A stretch of 64,000 bases of DNA. Origin: Odiellus spinosus. Taxonomy: Eukaryota > Arthropoda > Arachnida > Opiliones > Phalangiidae. The DNA lies in the NCBI GenBank assembly GCA_963920705.1, contig OY987240.1, positions 5,193,426 through 5,257,425 of the forward strand. Direction: 5' to 3'. Within the stretch, counting starts at the first letter, position 1. Every line of letters starts with the position of its first letter. This document shows, in pieces, positions 18,150-29,314 of the stretch. The translations under genes were made by a program, and so were the position numbers. A model generated the notes under the pieces. The model searched no databases and had not been told where the DNA came from. It was given only the letters and a program-made list of their open reading frames with translations.

Positions 18150-18476
18150 AACTTCGGATCTACCTTTGGTCTTACCTCAAGAGTCGAGTTGCGTGTACTC
18201 CTCGCTAGGGGCGCTAGTGTTTTTTCTAGTTCGTCTTTTGGCCGTTGACGTTGCTGACGTCGATTTAGTTCCTGTCTTTGCCACCAAGGGTGCTGTCCGT
18301 GTTCGAGTCGTGCAAGTGACTCCTTCAGTTCGGGTCCGGCCATTGCGCCGTGAAGTTCGAGACTTCGGTTGCTGCTGATCCTGTGTTTGGGGGCAGGGCC
18401 TTTGCGCCCTGCAAGTTCCTGCCTGCGTTACTTACCTTCAGGTAGTAACTTCGTGACGCCCTTCGCCCGCTTCGTC
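18150..18476 (+). mobile_element. E4: 5' UTR of a U2-targeted unit, cut by Gypsy-A
   Basis: About 327 bp closely similar to the 5' UTRs of E1 and E3 (AACTTCGGATCTACC through TTCGTC). It stops where E1 has GGGATGACG, i.e. within a few bases of the ORF1 start codon. The LTR of Gypsy-A begins there. No remainder of E4 is found on the far side of Gypsy-A. Confidence 0.85.
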
Positions 18477-19184
18477 TGTTGGGGTATAGCGCCCATCCCC
18501 CAACCGTTCTTGTTGGCTTACTTACTCTTTGCTTTATGCTAGGTTCCAACCATTATGTCCAATTTCAAACCCCACCCCTCTTTCCTACCCCAAAAATTTA
18601 CAAAAGGACCATAAAAAGCGTGGCAGATCAGGCTGCAACAGGGCGCAAACAATTTGAAAAGCCCGCCATCTTATAAGCCCAGTAAGGTTGGTGGCGCCCT
18701 CTTGCGTTTTCCCGCCCAAAACTTTCCTAGCTGTGAGAAAAATTAAAAAGTTCAGTTTTCTGTTGTGGCTCGACCGGAGACTAGTCTCTCTTGACTTGGG
18801 TTAGGTTTTTCTCTATGAGAAGTTTTGAATTAAGAGTTAATAAGAACTCATTGTAAATAATAAGGAATTTTTGGTGAAGGAATAAAGAACGAATTTCGTT
18901 GAGCATAATTTTGGTAGTATTCTTTCAATAGAGAAGTCGACAATCAACTTAACCCTTGGCCAGTATGAAACCCAAGTACAAGGTGAGTAACCTTTATAAT
19001 TAGAATTTAGGAAATTAGGAAGACTAAAGTTAAACAAAAGAAATGAAATTGTTCCCCAAGAAAGAGAAATTAAATAATCGAATTTAGGCCTAGGGTAATA
19101 GGGAATTGTAACAGTGAACTTGAACTTAAGTAGTGGGCTTCTCTGAAGGGGGAAATTAGAGGTACAAAGTTTAAGCCTGTTACA
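18477..19184 (+). repeat. Probable 5' LTR of Gypsy-A
   Basis: Begins TGTTGGGG at the break in E4 and ends CTGTTACA just before a primer-binding-like site, giving TGT...ACA termini (about 708 bp). Since no second LTR is present in the window, the borders rest on the E4 break, the termini and the PBS. Confidence 0.65.
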
Positions 19185-19187
19185 AAA

Positions 19188-19201
19188 TGGTGCCGTTGAC
19201 C
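19188..19201 (+). promoter_or_regulatory. Primer-binding site of Gypsy-A
   Basis: TGGTGCCGTTGACC lies four bases after the LTR end. TGG at this position is the complement of a tRNA 3' CCA end. The tRNA identity is not determined. Confidence 0.6.
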
Positions 19202-19764
19202 ACACTCGTTAGGGTTATTGCTTTTATTTTCATTGAATTATTTTGGATTTTATTTAATCTTATCGGCTCTGCATTCCTGTACATCTACCCTCTCTCTTTT
19301 TAAGAGGGGGGAGGAATAGGCCTAAGCCTAAAGACGCCTAAGACCTAGCCTAAAGAAACTACATGTTAAAAAAGTCAACTGGTCTATTTTGGCCAAAACT
19401 CGTTTTCCCTTTCTAAATTTTTCCATATTCAACCTCTACATGATTAATTGATAACTGATAAGGTAAAATTAATTAATGATAAGGAAATTTTAGAATGATT
19501 AAGCAAACAGACCTAAATAAATAACTAAAATAAAACCAAAAGAATCAATGAAATAAATAATAATTACATATTTAATCGAAATAAAACAAAATTAATCTAA
19601 TTAAAACAATCAAACATCGAAATAATTTAAGATCAAGGAAATAATTCGATTAAATAAAGACATCAAATAAATAAAATTTAAAAATTTATTAAAATATGGC
19701 CAATTAAATGAAACAAAACGGAGTCAAGACCCCAATTTAGAGTTGATGATAGTAAAGTACAGTA
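19202..19764 (+). other. Leader of Gypsy-A, no gene seen
   Basis: An AT-rich untranslated leader between PBS and gag, with many short AATAAA-like and ATTAA runs. I see no ORF or structured element that I can name. Confidence 0.5.
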
Positions 19765-21442
19765 GAGATCTACAGATTCCGAACCCGGAAGTTACCCAGA
19801 AGAGGAACATTCCGAACCAGTTAAACTTAATATAGATTTAACTTCGGCAATTAAAACCCCTAGTTTATTTTATTCTTATACTAACTTATACCCTACTGCA
19901 AAAACAACAAGTTCTACACAGACCGATCCGATATTTAGGAAACCCAAAAGAAAGAAAAGACGTTCTTTTAGTTTAGAAGGATTAGGGTTAGCGTTAAACA
20001 ACTTGTATTTGGGTTGGGATTTTCCCTCTCCAACAACATCATCGGGAACCATGTCACTACCAACTGGAAGTGTTCCCGTAATGGGAAGTACGCGACCTAG
20101 AATGACAACCCCCAAAACAGTTGCGTTAATAACGAATGTACCAATTACGACAAGTCCTGCGACCACAGTGTCCACAATACCAACGTCAACAGTAATGTCT
20201 CCAACAACAGTGCCTCTAACTGTTGTTCCACCAACAACCGTGCCTTTGACAACAGTTCCATCGATATCAACCCCTTCGATGGCAACGCCTTCGGCAACAA
20301 CTCTCACGACAGTTTCATCGATAATAGCCCCAACGATACCGGCTCCTACAACAGTAGCTCCTACAACAACAGTCATTTTGACGACAACACCGACCATGAT
20401 CTCTCCACAATCAGTACCAACCACTGTATTAGGAAAAACTGCAGGACAAATTCCACAAATGATTCCGTCGACCATGCCATACCCTTCGCCTTATCCCGCA
20501 ATGATGGGATTAGGATCCCAAATGGGATACAGTTTTCCTCAATGGAATTTTCCGGTTTATCCTCAGTTTCAGCCGGGAATTTTCCCGTTTGGGAATCAAC
20601 CATCAAAGATGGGTGGTCAATTCCAAATTCCAACAACTACTACTCCAATGACCACAACTCCAACACCTCGAATTACTCCGTCACAAGTCCAAACGAGTAC
20701 AACTACTACGGTGACTACGACGACACCTTCTGCCATTCCAACACAAATTCAAACGACTCCTAGTGGAACAAGTCAAGGAACGCCAGCACCGCTTTCCCAA
20801 AGTTCCACACCTGTTGGAATGGGAATTCCTAATGCAAGTGGAGCCTTTTCAACTCCGCAAGCTTCAGACCCGCTGACTACAGCGTTATTGGCACAAATTC
20901 TACGAAACACCAGTTTAAGAGAGGGCAAAAGTAAAACACCACCTGAACATCTTGCTTTCCACGGTAGAGTGGAAGACAGTGTCTCCGAATTTCTTCAGGG
21001 ATTCGAAGAATATGCCAAATATAACAAAGTCACGGATGATAGGAAAATGGAGATGATGCCTCTACTGATGAGATCGCATGCCAAATACTGGTTCAGATCA
21101 TTTCCAGACGGACTCACCAGAGATGAATTTAAAGCCAAAAGGAGGATACACTACCGAGTAGAAGAAGCTGAAACTCAAGCGAGAGCTGAATTAATGAACA
21201 AAAAGCAGGGACCAAAAGAATCTGTAGATGAATTTTTTGGTCATTTTGCTCGAGTTAATCAAGATTTAAACCCTCCAATTTCCGAAGCCGAATTGATTGC
21301 CACTCTCAAAAAAAACCTCAGGACGGAAATAAAACAGTTCTTGGTCTTCATGGAAGCTAAATCAGTCTCAGAGTTACATCATCATTCCTTAAGAATTGAA
21401 CAAACACTCGGACTTTTTCCAACAAAAAAAGGAGAAAAATGA
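19765..21442 (+). pseudogene. gag of Gypsy-A (capsid region)
   Basis: An open frame from about 19765 to TGA 21440, with the first in-frame ATG near 20048. The N-terminal half is a Thr/Pro/Ser-rich low-complexity segment of repeated T-x-V-P-T units. The C-terminal 170 residues are a Ty3/gypsy capsid-type domain (LAFHGRVEDSVSEFLQGF, YWFRSF, VDEFFGHFARV). The zinc knuckle is in the +1 frame downstream, so the gag frame is shifted near the A-run at 21424-21431. The Thr-rich N-terminus is unusual for gag. Confidence 0.75.
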
Positions 21443-22160
21443 AAACACTTCTGCCGACATTTCAGAAAAAACCATCAGAGAAACTCCAAAAACAACATCA
21501 GCCAAGACCCCAATACCTATTAGTGCCTCAACATCAACACCAGGGCCCTTGGTTCCGATAGCGACAGATGTACCAACGGCAGGAACATTTACAACACCGT
21601 CTCCACCAGTTAGACCTCAACTACCGAGTGGAATCAGTCCAATGAGCCCCTATGGAGTAGCCTGGTCACATTACCAGACTTTCCCTAGCGGAAATGAGTC
21701 AGAGAATGACCCATATCCCGCACCGATAAGTCCTTTTATGTATTTGCCATGGGCATTTCCAGGCATGGCTCCCCAATATACACAACAGCCAAATGTAACC
21801 TGTTCTCATTTTCACCCAAATCCTTCAACAGGATACCCCCAACGAGCTAATAATCCAAGTCAACAAAGAAGAAGAGGTTACGATAGAAACCGAAGACAGC
21901 AAAATTCTATTTCAAATAACGCCAGACCAAGAGCACTTCCCCCAACGGGAACTCGATATCAAAGTCCCCGGGGAAATACCACAAGAACTTTTCAGCCCTC
22001 AAGTAATCCTAGAAATGAAATTACGTGTTTTAACTGTAACGGAATCGGACATTTGGCCAGGAACTGTCCTTGCCCACGAATTTTCAGAAATCAGAACCAG
22101 GGAAACGCCGGAGCGGGAGGCAGAGTTACAAACGCCCAGCCTCCCGCCACCACTCAATAA
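21443..22160 (+). pseudogene. gag C-terminus of Gypsy-A with CCHC knuckle (shifted frame)
   Basis: The frame open from 21396 carries a Pro-rich linker, an Arg/Gln-rich stretch and the nucleocapsid knuckle CFNCNGIGHLARNC (near 22028-22068). It overlaps the preceding capsid frame by 47 bp and is in a different phase, so it is a frameshift product or requires frameshifting. It then overlaps the start of the protease frame. Confidence 0.75.
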
Positions 22161-23048
22161 GTTCAAACAGTTCCGATTCATCCGAATTACCTCCTCCCCC
22201 TAGGTTGGGATTAATTAAACGAAGGAGGAGATATTACAGACTTCCTCATATCATTTCCGTTGTTTTCGAACATGGAACAATACCTACCCGATTAGACAAT
22301 GGAGCGGAAGTTTCAATGATTAGTATCGAACAATGAAGAGAAATAAAGAAAAAACGAGGCGAAGAAGAGACTTTTGCTCCAAATGAGAAAGTGACGGAAT
22401 GCATTATAATGGGAGATGGTCACTACACTTTTACGAAAGGATCTATTAAACTGGATTTCGAGATAAAATTCGAAAATGGTGAATCAAGGAAATTCACTCA
22501 AGAGTTCCACATCGTCCCCTCCTTACTCTGCGACGTTATCTTGGGACAAGATTTTCTCGAAGATTGGAAGGTAATTACGAATTTCAAAGATAAATCTTGT
22601 CATATCAACGGAGCTACTTTGAAATTTCAAGACCTCCAAAAAGATAAAGGCCCAACTTCCCATCAAATTGTTCAAAACATCAATGAAGCGATTGATAGAA
22701 CTAAACTTCCAATGAGATATAAGAAGGAATTACAGGAATTACTCCTCCGTTTCCAAGATTTGTTTAGCGATAAATTGGGAAGAACTAGCCTAGTAGTTCA
22801 TGAAGTCCACACTGGAAATTCCAAACCAGTTACTAAGATGCCGTATCGAGTGAGCGACCGAAAGGAGATTATCGAACAGCACATTTCCGAAATGTTGAAA
22901 GATGGAATAATTAGACCTTCTACGTCTCCATGGGCATCTCCGATTGTTATAGTAGAGAAAGATGATGGATCCGGCACTGGAAAGATCAAAACTAGATTCT
23001 GTGTGGATTTAAGAGGAGTAAATAAAGTTACTGAAAACGACCCGTACC
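22070..23048 (+). pseudogene. pol N-terminus of Gypsy-A: protease and RT start
   Basis: The protease has the motif LDNGAEVSMI in place of the usual D-T/S-G-A, so the second active-site position is Asn. An in-frame TGA at 22334 follows directly. The frame then resumes with the protease flap and ILGQDFLEDW region and the RT N-terminus (RPSTSPWASPIVIVEKDDG, RFCVDLRGVN). It stops at 23048 where the Gypsy-B LTR is inserted. The two pieces of RT are in phase once Gypsy-B and one GTACC copy are disregarded. Confidence 0.8.
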
Positions 23049-23263
23049 TGTAGTGTTATTAGTAATATGATCAGCCCGTATAATAGGAGGAGAATTGATA
23101 TGGCAGCATGGTCCTAGAGAGGGGTCTATATAATCGTCTGCTGGAGGAAGGACGGGGGCTGGATTAAGTCGGACGCGATACATGTCGTGTAACTATGTGT
23201 ATTAAACCTGTTAATAAAGTACTGTTATGATTTCCATATCAAGTTTAATACCCTAACACAACA
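23049..23263 (+). repeat. 5' LTR of Gypsy-B
   Basis: 215 bp, TG...CA ends, with a TATATAA promoter-like box near the middle and AATAAA near the 3' part. Confidence 0.92.
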
Positions 23264-23280
23264 TGGTGCCAGAAATTGGT
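23264..23280 (+). promoter_or_regulatory. Primer-binding site of Gypsy-B
   Basis: TGGTGCCAGAAATTGGT begins directly after the LTR, the standard PBS position. The tRNA is not identified. Confidence 0.7.
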
Positions 23281-23360
23281 AGCCATAGAAAACAGTCGCG
23301 AATACGGATACGTTAAAAGTTCGTTCAGCAAAACAACATTTAACAACGGAAAATTTCGTC

Positions 23361-24245
23361 ATGCCGAATAACGAGGACCTAAGACCGACTACGTCATTTC
23401 AAGTAACACCGCCGGAGCCGTTTAATTTCTCAGCCCCGAGCGAGTGGCCGAAATGGTATCGAAGATTCGAGCGTTTCCGATGGGCGTCAGGCTTTAGCAA
23501 TAAAACAGAAAAGGAACAGGTTAATACCTTAATCTATTTCATGGGAGATAAAGCAGACGACGTTTCCATAGCATTAGGACTCACAGCCGCCCAACAAGAC
23601 GTTTATGCGACAGTCATAGCAAAGTTCGAGGGTCACTTTGGGGTTCGGAAGAACACAATTTATGAGCGGGCTAAATTCAACTCTCGTTTCCAGCTTGAAG
23701 GCGAATCGGCAGAAGAATTCATAATAGCATGTCATACTCAAATCCAAAAATGTGAATACGGCACACTTCAAGATGAACTGTTACGAGACCGGATCGTTGT
23801 AGGAGTAACCGACAAAGACTTTTCAGAGAAAATGCAGCTCGACAGTACCCTCACCCTAGAAAAGGCGAAAACTACAGTCCGCCAATCGGAAGAAATAAAG
23901 CGCCAACAAAAGATCCTTCAAGCAAATAAATCATCGGAAGTAGACAAATTGGGAGCAAGCCGTGAAATTACTTCACGAGACAGATATACTCCAAAGAAAG
24001 AATATAGCAACCCAAGAACGGGAAACACGTGGAACACCAGATTTCAGAACTCCAACCAGTCGACATCAAATACTAGATGTAAGAAATGCGGGCGATACAC
24101 TCAACACAGCCGAGATCAATGCCCAGCAAGAAACGCCAAGTGTTATAAATGTGGGCTACGAGAACACTTCGAAACGGTATGCAATAATACTCATCCAAGA
24201 TTTGCTAGAGAAATTACGACAGAAGAAAACGAGGAAATAACGTAA
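23361..24245 (+). CDS. gag of Gypsy-B
   Basis: A 294-aa protein with an N-terminal capsid-like region (EPFNFSAPSEWPKWYRRFERF, a pattern common in arthropod gypsy gags) and two C-terminal zinc knuckles (CKKCGRYTQHSRDQC and CYKCGLREHFETVC). It ends with a TAA at 24243 that lies in the same frame as the downstream protease, so the gag-pol boundary is a single stop codon (readthrough or mutation). Start ATG 23361 lies about 80 bp after the PBS. Confidence 0.85.
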   Translation: MPNNEDLRPTTSFQVTPPEPFNFSAPSEWPKWYRRFERFRWASGFSNKTEKEQVNTLIYFMGDKADDVSIALGLTAAQQDVYATVIAKFEGHFGVRKNTIYERAKFNSRFQLEGESAEEFIIACHTQIQKCEYGTLQDELLRDRIVVGVTDKDFSEKMQLDSTLTLEKAKTTVRQSEEIKRQQKILQANKSSEVDKLGASREITSRDRYTPKKEYSNPRTGNTWNTRFQNSNQSTSNTRCKKCGRYTQHSRDQCPARNAKCYKCGLREHFETVCNNTHPRFAREITTEENEEIT

Positions 24246-24521
24246 ACAGACGCATTCTTAGGCGAAGTAAACGGACTACTAAAACAAAGCAAGTGGATGG
24301 CACAAGTTTTCGTAAATGGAATACCTATAACGTTCAAAATTGACACGGGAGCCGATGTCAACGCAATACCGGAAGAAACGTACAAAAAGTATTTAAAAGA
24401 CTGCGCAGCGAAGATACCTGATAGACAATTATTCGGCCCGGGAAGAACTAAATTAAACTGTAAAGGGGTCCTTCAGGTGGAGTTATCCCATAGAACAACC
24501 GCCATCCAGGACAAGATCTAA
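24246..24521 (+). pseudogene. Protease of Gypsy-B
   Basis: Aspartic protease with the active-site motif IDTGADVNAI at about 24340-24370, in the same frame as gag after the TAA. It is closed by TAA at 24519, after which the frame must change to reach RT. Confidence 0.8.
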
Positions 24522-24622
24522 ATAATCGAAGGCCTACAAGTACCACTCCTGGGCCTAGAAGCAAGTGAAAACCTACAATATATTGAGCGGCTGCAACAAA
24601 TAGATGCAAAGAGGACATCAAC

Positions 24623-25150
24623 TATGAGACCCTGTTTGCGGGATTGGGTAAAATCAAAGAAGAGTATGAAATTAAACTGGAGCCAGACGCCATTCCGTAT
24701 TCATTGTCAGTTCCAAGACGAGTCCCAATACCGTTGATGCCCAAGATCAAGGCAGAATTAGAACGCATGAAAGCTCAAGGTGTTATACGAAAAGTAGAGG
24801 AAGCAACGGAATGGTGTGCACCAAGGGTGGTTGTAATGAAAGCAACAGGCGAGCCCCGAATATGTGTGGACCTTACCAAGTTAAATACATACGTACAACG
24901 AGAAAGATATGAAATACCTGCGGTGGACAACACTTTAGGAAGATTAGCCGGCGCTACTGTTTTTTCCAAACTCGATTGCAATTCAGGGTATTGGCAAATA
25001 CCACTGAAACCACGGTCCAGGCTACTCACTACATTCCTCACGCCATATAGGCGTTTCTGCTTCAATCGGCTACCCTTTGGCCTTAACTCGGCATCTGAAC
25101 ATTATCAGAGGAAGATCAGTCAATGTATGGGCTTAAAAGTCAACATATGA
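24623..25150 (+). pseudogene. RT N-terminal half of Gypsy-B
   Basis: RT palm and fingers: EWCAPRVVVMKATGEPRICVD, LDCNSGYWQIPL and FNRLPFGLNSASEHYQR. The frame enters at about 24620 by frameshift from the protease frame. It ends at a TGA at 25148 in a short AT-rich insertion that carries a (TAT)n microsatellite, just before the catalytic DD motif. Confidence 0.85.
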
Positions 25151-25200
25151 CTTCGCCCTTCCCCTCTAAAAATGTAAATCCCCAATATTTAAATAAATTT

Positions 25201-25239
<39 letters not shown>
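25201..25239 (+). repeat. (TAT)n microsatellite inside Gypsy-B RT
   Basis: About 13 TAT units within an inserted segment of roughly 100 bp (about 25137-25240) that splits the RT. The RT frame is the same before and after, but the insert contains stops. Confidence 0.9.
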
Positions 25240-25240
<1 letters not shown>

Positions 25241-27688
25241 GAAGAAATAGAGGACACAGTAAACCATCAAGATGATACCTTGGTTTGGGGAAGAAACCAG
25301 AAAGAACATGATCACAATGTGAGACGAACATTACAAAGGCTCCAGGAAGAGGGAATAACTCTTAATCCCGATAAATGCCAATTCGGAGTTACGCAAATCA
25401 AATTCCTGGGCCACATAATAGAGGCAACAGGAATCAAACCGGATCCAGATAAGGTCCGGGCAATAACAGAATTACAACCACCTGAAAATGTGGCTGAAAT
25501 CCGAAGGCTCATGGGCATAGCAAATTATTTCGGAAAATTTATCCCGAAGATGGCTGAAAATCTACAACCACTGAACAGCCTGTTAAGCAGGAAGAATCTC
25601 TGGGCATGGGGACCAAGCCAAGAAGCTGCATTTAGCTATTTGAAATCGATCTTAACAAATGAACCGGTATTGGGTCTATATGACCCGAAGAAACAAACAA
25701 CAGTATCAGCAGATGCATCGGCGTATGGGATAGGTGCAATATTACGACATAAGCAACCTGATAGCACGGAGAAAATCATAGCCTATGCGTCCAAAACACT
25801 ATCACCAACTGAGCAGCGATACGCCCAGATTGAGAAAGAGGCACATGCATTGGCTTGGCCGTGTCATAGATTCAAAGATTACATAATGGGTATTTCGATC
25901 ATGTTGGAAACTGATCATAAACCGTTGGTGCAAATATTACAATCCAAACACTTAGACGATTTATCGCCACGATTGCAAAGAATCAGAATGAGAATGATGC
26001 GATACGACTACCAAATATATCACACGCTAGGGAAGTCCCTAATCGTCGCAGATACATTATCACGGAGCCCGTTAAAATCCATAGACGACAAAGAACTGGA
26101 GGAAGAAATCTCAGCCCACGTCCAGTTGGTACTGAAGGGCCTACCAGCATCAGATTCGAGACTGGTAGAAATACTTCAATATCAAGAACAAGATGAAACT
26201 TGCACCACACTAAGAGATTACAACGACAGAGGTTGGCCAGACAAAAAAAGGACCAAAGAATGCTGTGCCGCATATTTTGCATACAAAGATGAAATCACTA
26301 TATCAGATGGTCTACTCATGAAGGGAAGTAGGATAATAATACCAAAATCACTACGGAAAGAGATCATGGATCGCATTCACAATGGTAATCTGGGGATCGT
26401 AAAATGTCGAGAACGTGCCAAGCAATCGGTTTGGTGGCCAGAAATATCTAGGGAAATCGCAGAAAAGATCCAACAATGCGAGAAGTGCCTCAAAGAATCA
26501 ACAAACCGTCACCAACCATTGATACCTGCAGAACTACCACAACGCCCGTGGCAGAAAGTAGCAATGGATTTGTTCCATCACGAGGGAAAATGGTATATAG
26601 TGGTAATGGATTATTTTTCAAGATATCCTGAGGTTGTTAAACTTCGAGATCAGTCAGCCAGAACAGTCATCGAAGTTACGAAGGAAATATTTTCAAGGTT
26701 TGGAATTCCAGAAGTTCGATCGGACAACGGATCTCAATTGGCAGCTACAAGGACAAAAGAGTTCGCGGAATTTGCAAATAAATATGGATTCAAATCAGTT
26801 ACGAGCAGTCCTAGATTCCCACAAAGTAACGTATTTATAGAAGCAGCCGTCAAAACAGTGAAATCACGTCTCAAGAAATCTAATGATATGCACGGCGGTC
26901 TACTAGCATATCGATCAACTCCACTTAAAAATGGATTTAGCCCAGCAGAACTGTTGATGAATAGAAAACTCTGTACAACGCTGCCCATGATATCGACAAG
27001 CCTGGAATCAGTAGTCCCACCCATAGAAAAACTCAGAGAATACGAGCGTGTAAATAAACAAATCCAGAAGAAAAATTACGATAAGCATCACCAAACTAGA
27101 GAACTACCAGAACTACAAATGGGAGACAGAGTTTGGATAGTCGATATGAGAAGAGAAGGAATCATCAGCAGAAAAGCAAACGAACCGAGGTCGTATATCA
27201 TAAGTACGCCCGCAGGTCCGCTTCGTCGAAATAGATTCCACATAATTAAATTACCTAAATCAAATAAAATAACGGAGCCACAATCCGCAACATTCGGACC
27301 ACAGGATATTATAGATTCAGCTCAGAAACGATCGGAACAAAACACCATCCCTGGTGTGGCTAACAATGATATTTCAAGGACGAAACCATTAGTAGATAGA
27401 GCGCAGTCTGCTGTAAACGAATGGGGAGATGAAAACCACTCGCTAACAAAGTCAGCCATGAGAGAGGCCGAGAAACCCGTCGAAAATCAACAAGAGCCGC
27501 ACATAATTGCAACGCAGGACAATCAAAGCTCAGACCCAAAAGTGGACGTCGAACAAAATCGGGCCCGAAATGACCAAAGAGCGAAGACAGATAATAACAA
27601 CACCAAACCCCAAATAAAAAATATTAGCAATCCAATAATAACTAAATCAGGCCGAATTTCAAAACCATTGATTAAATTAGATTTATAA
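25240..27688 (+). CDS. pol of Gypsy-B: RT C-terminus, RNase H, integrase
   Basis: A long open frame starting with the RT catalytic region (HQDDTLVWG, where Y/F-x-D-D is usual), then FLGHII, the RNase H domain (VSADASAYGIGAIL, IEKEAHALAW, ETDHKPLVQIL, VADTLSRSP), the integrase H2C2 zinc domain (H-x-x-N-LGIVKCRERAKQSVWW to CEKC) and the integrase core with D in AMDLF, D in RSDNGSQ and E in FIEAAVKTVKSR. The C-terminus is a basic, low-complexity tail. Integrase motifs look intact. Confidence 0.9.
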
Positions 27689-27711
27689 AAAAAAAAAAAA
27701 AAAGTTGTTAT

Positions 27712-27723
27712 GTTAAAGAGAGT
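27712..27723 (+). promoter_or_regulatory. Polypurine tract of Gypsy-B
   Basis: The purine-rich AAAGAGAGT directly precedes the 3' LTR, the standard plus-strand priming position. Confidence 0.55.
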
Positions 27724-27938
27724 TGTAGTGTTATTAGTAATATGATCAGCCCGTATAATAGGAGGAGAATTGATATAGTAGCACGGTTCTAGAGAGAGGA
27801 CTATATAATCGTCTGCTGGAGGAAGGACGGGGGCTGGATTAAGTCGGACGCGATACATGTCGTGTAACTATGTATATTAAACCTGTTAATAAAGTACTGT
27901 TATGATTTCCATATCAAGTTTAATACCCTAACACAACA
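27724..27938 (+). repeat. 3' LTR of Gypsy-B
   Basis: 215 bp, with about seven substitutions relative to the 5' LTR, followed by the GTACC target duplicate. Confidence 0.92.
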
Positions 27939-27943
27939 GTACC

Positions 27944-29312
27944 CCATACCCAGGATTGAAGAAACATTAAATAAGTTGGGAAAGCCAAAGTATATTACTG
28001 CACTCGATTTAAAAAGTGGATACTGGCAAGTAGAAATGTGTCCAGACTGTGCACCGAAAACCGCTTTCATTTCCCATGCTGGGAAATATGAATTCAATGT
28101 TCTCCCGTTTGGTCTAACTGGACCTCCATCGACCTTTCAAAGGCTGATGGATGAAATATTTAGAGACGGAGAACCTTTCTCTATAGTGGTGTACTTAGAT
28201 GACATTTTGATTCCCTCCGAGACCTGGGAAGATCATAAAAATTCACTGGAATATGTGATGCATCGTCTACAAAATGCAGGACTCACGCTACAACTGAAGA
28301 AATGTCGTTTCGCTCAATCAGAAGCTACTGTACTTGGACATGTAGTGAGCGAAGCGGGTATCCACATAGACCCGTCAAAAGTAGAAGCGATAAAGAATTT
28401 TCCAACACCGAAAAATCTCAAGCAGGTTCAACGTTTCCTGGGAATGGCGGGATGACATCATAGATTCATTCCAAACTTTTCTACAATAGCTGCACCAATA
28501 AATAAGCTGAAGAAGAAGGGAATACCTTTTAAATGGGGTAAAGAGCAGGAAGAATCATTCCGGAAATTAAAAGAAGCCATCAGTTCAGCTCCGCCATTAG
28601 CCGCCTATAAACCTGAACTTCCCTGTATTTTAACAACTGACGCATCAGATTTGGGACTGGGAGCTTTTCTAACACAAATTCAGGATGGAGTGGAAGTCCC
28701 AATTGCTTACGCCAGCAGGAGCTTGAGAAATGTTGAACCAAAATATTCAACATCTGAAAAGGAATGTCTAGCCATATATTGGGCAATAATTCAGGGAATG
28801 TCTAGCCATATATTGGGCAATAAATCATTTCCGACCGTATCTGGAAAGTAAACCATTTACAGTAGTCACGGATCACAAGGCGCTAACTTGGCTCTTCGGT
28901 ATGAAAGAACCGAATTCTCGACTTGTAAGATGGGCCATGTATCTTCAAACCTTCGATTTTTAAAGTCCAGCATAAGAAAGGAGTCGAGAACGTAATCGCT
29001 GATGCCTTATCCCGAGCCCCTCTGGGATTGCTAGCCATGACAAGGTTCCCGAGCTCATCTTCCGAACTGGAATCGGGGGAATTTAGAAATTCATCGGAAT
29101 CATCGGACGAGGGAACTGACAGATCAGTAATAGCTCATGTTATTCCTCCATACCCGCATGCCAATTACCATATCTTTGACCGAGATGAAATTATTACCGC
29201 TCAAAGGGAAGATCCGGCTATGGAAGGTTTAAGAGAACACTTTGATCAAGAAAATCCCCCGGCACACCCCAAGTTCGAGATGAAAAATCAATTAATATAT
29301 AGAAAAGCCACC
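27944..29312 (+). pseudogene. Gypsy-A pol continued: RT core and RNase H
   Basis: Resumes the RT interrupted at 23048: ITALDLKSGYWQVEM, LPFGLTGPPSTFQRLMD, the catalytic VVYLDDILI and LGHVVSEAG. A TGA at 28453 stands where gypsy RTs usually have a Trp-like residue before RFIPNFS. RNase H motifs TTDASDLGLGAFL and [12 protein letters not shown] follow. A 27-bp local duplication at about 28770-28825 then shifts the frame, with [12 protein letters not shown] and VIADALSRAP in later frames. It is inactive. Confidence 0.85.
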
Positions 29313-29314
29313 TG

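Larger units (their letters stand above)
23049..27938 (+). mobile_element. Gypsy-B: LTR retrotransposon nested in Gypsy-A RT
   Basis: Two 215-bp LTRs (23049-23263 and 27724-27938) flank gag and pol. The target duplication is GTACC (23044-23048 and 27939-27943). The LTRs begin TGTAGTG, end ACACAACA and differ at about seven positions, giving roughly 97% identity by eye. The coding region has a gag-pol stop, a frameshift and a microsatellite insertion, so it is probably inactive. Confidence 0.93.
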
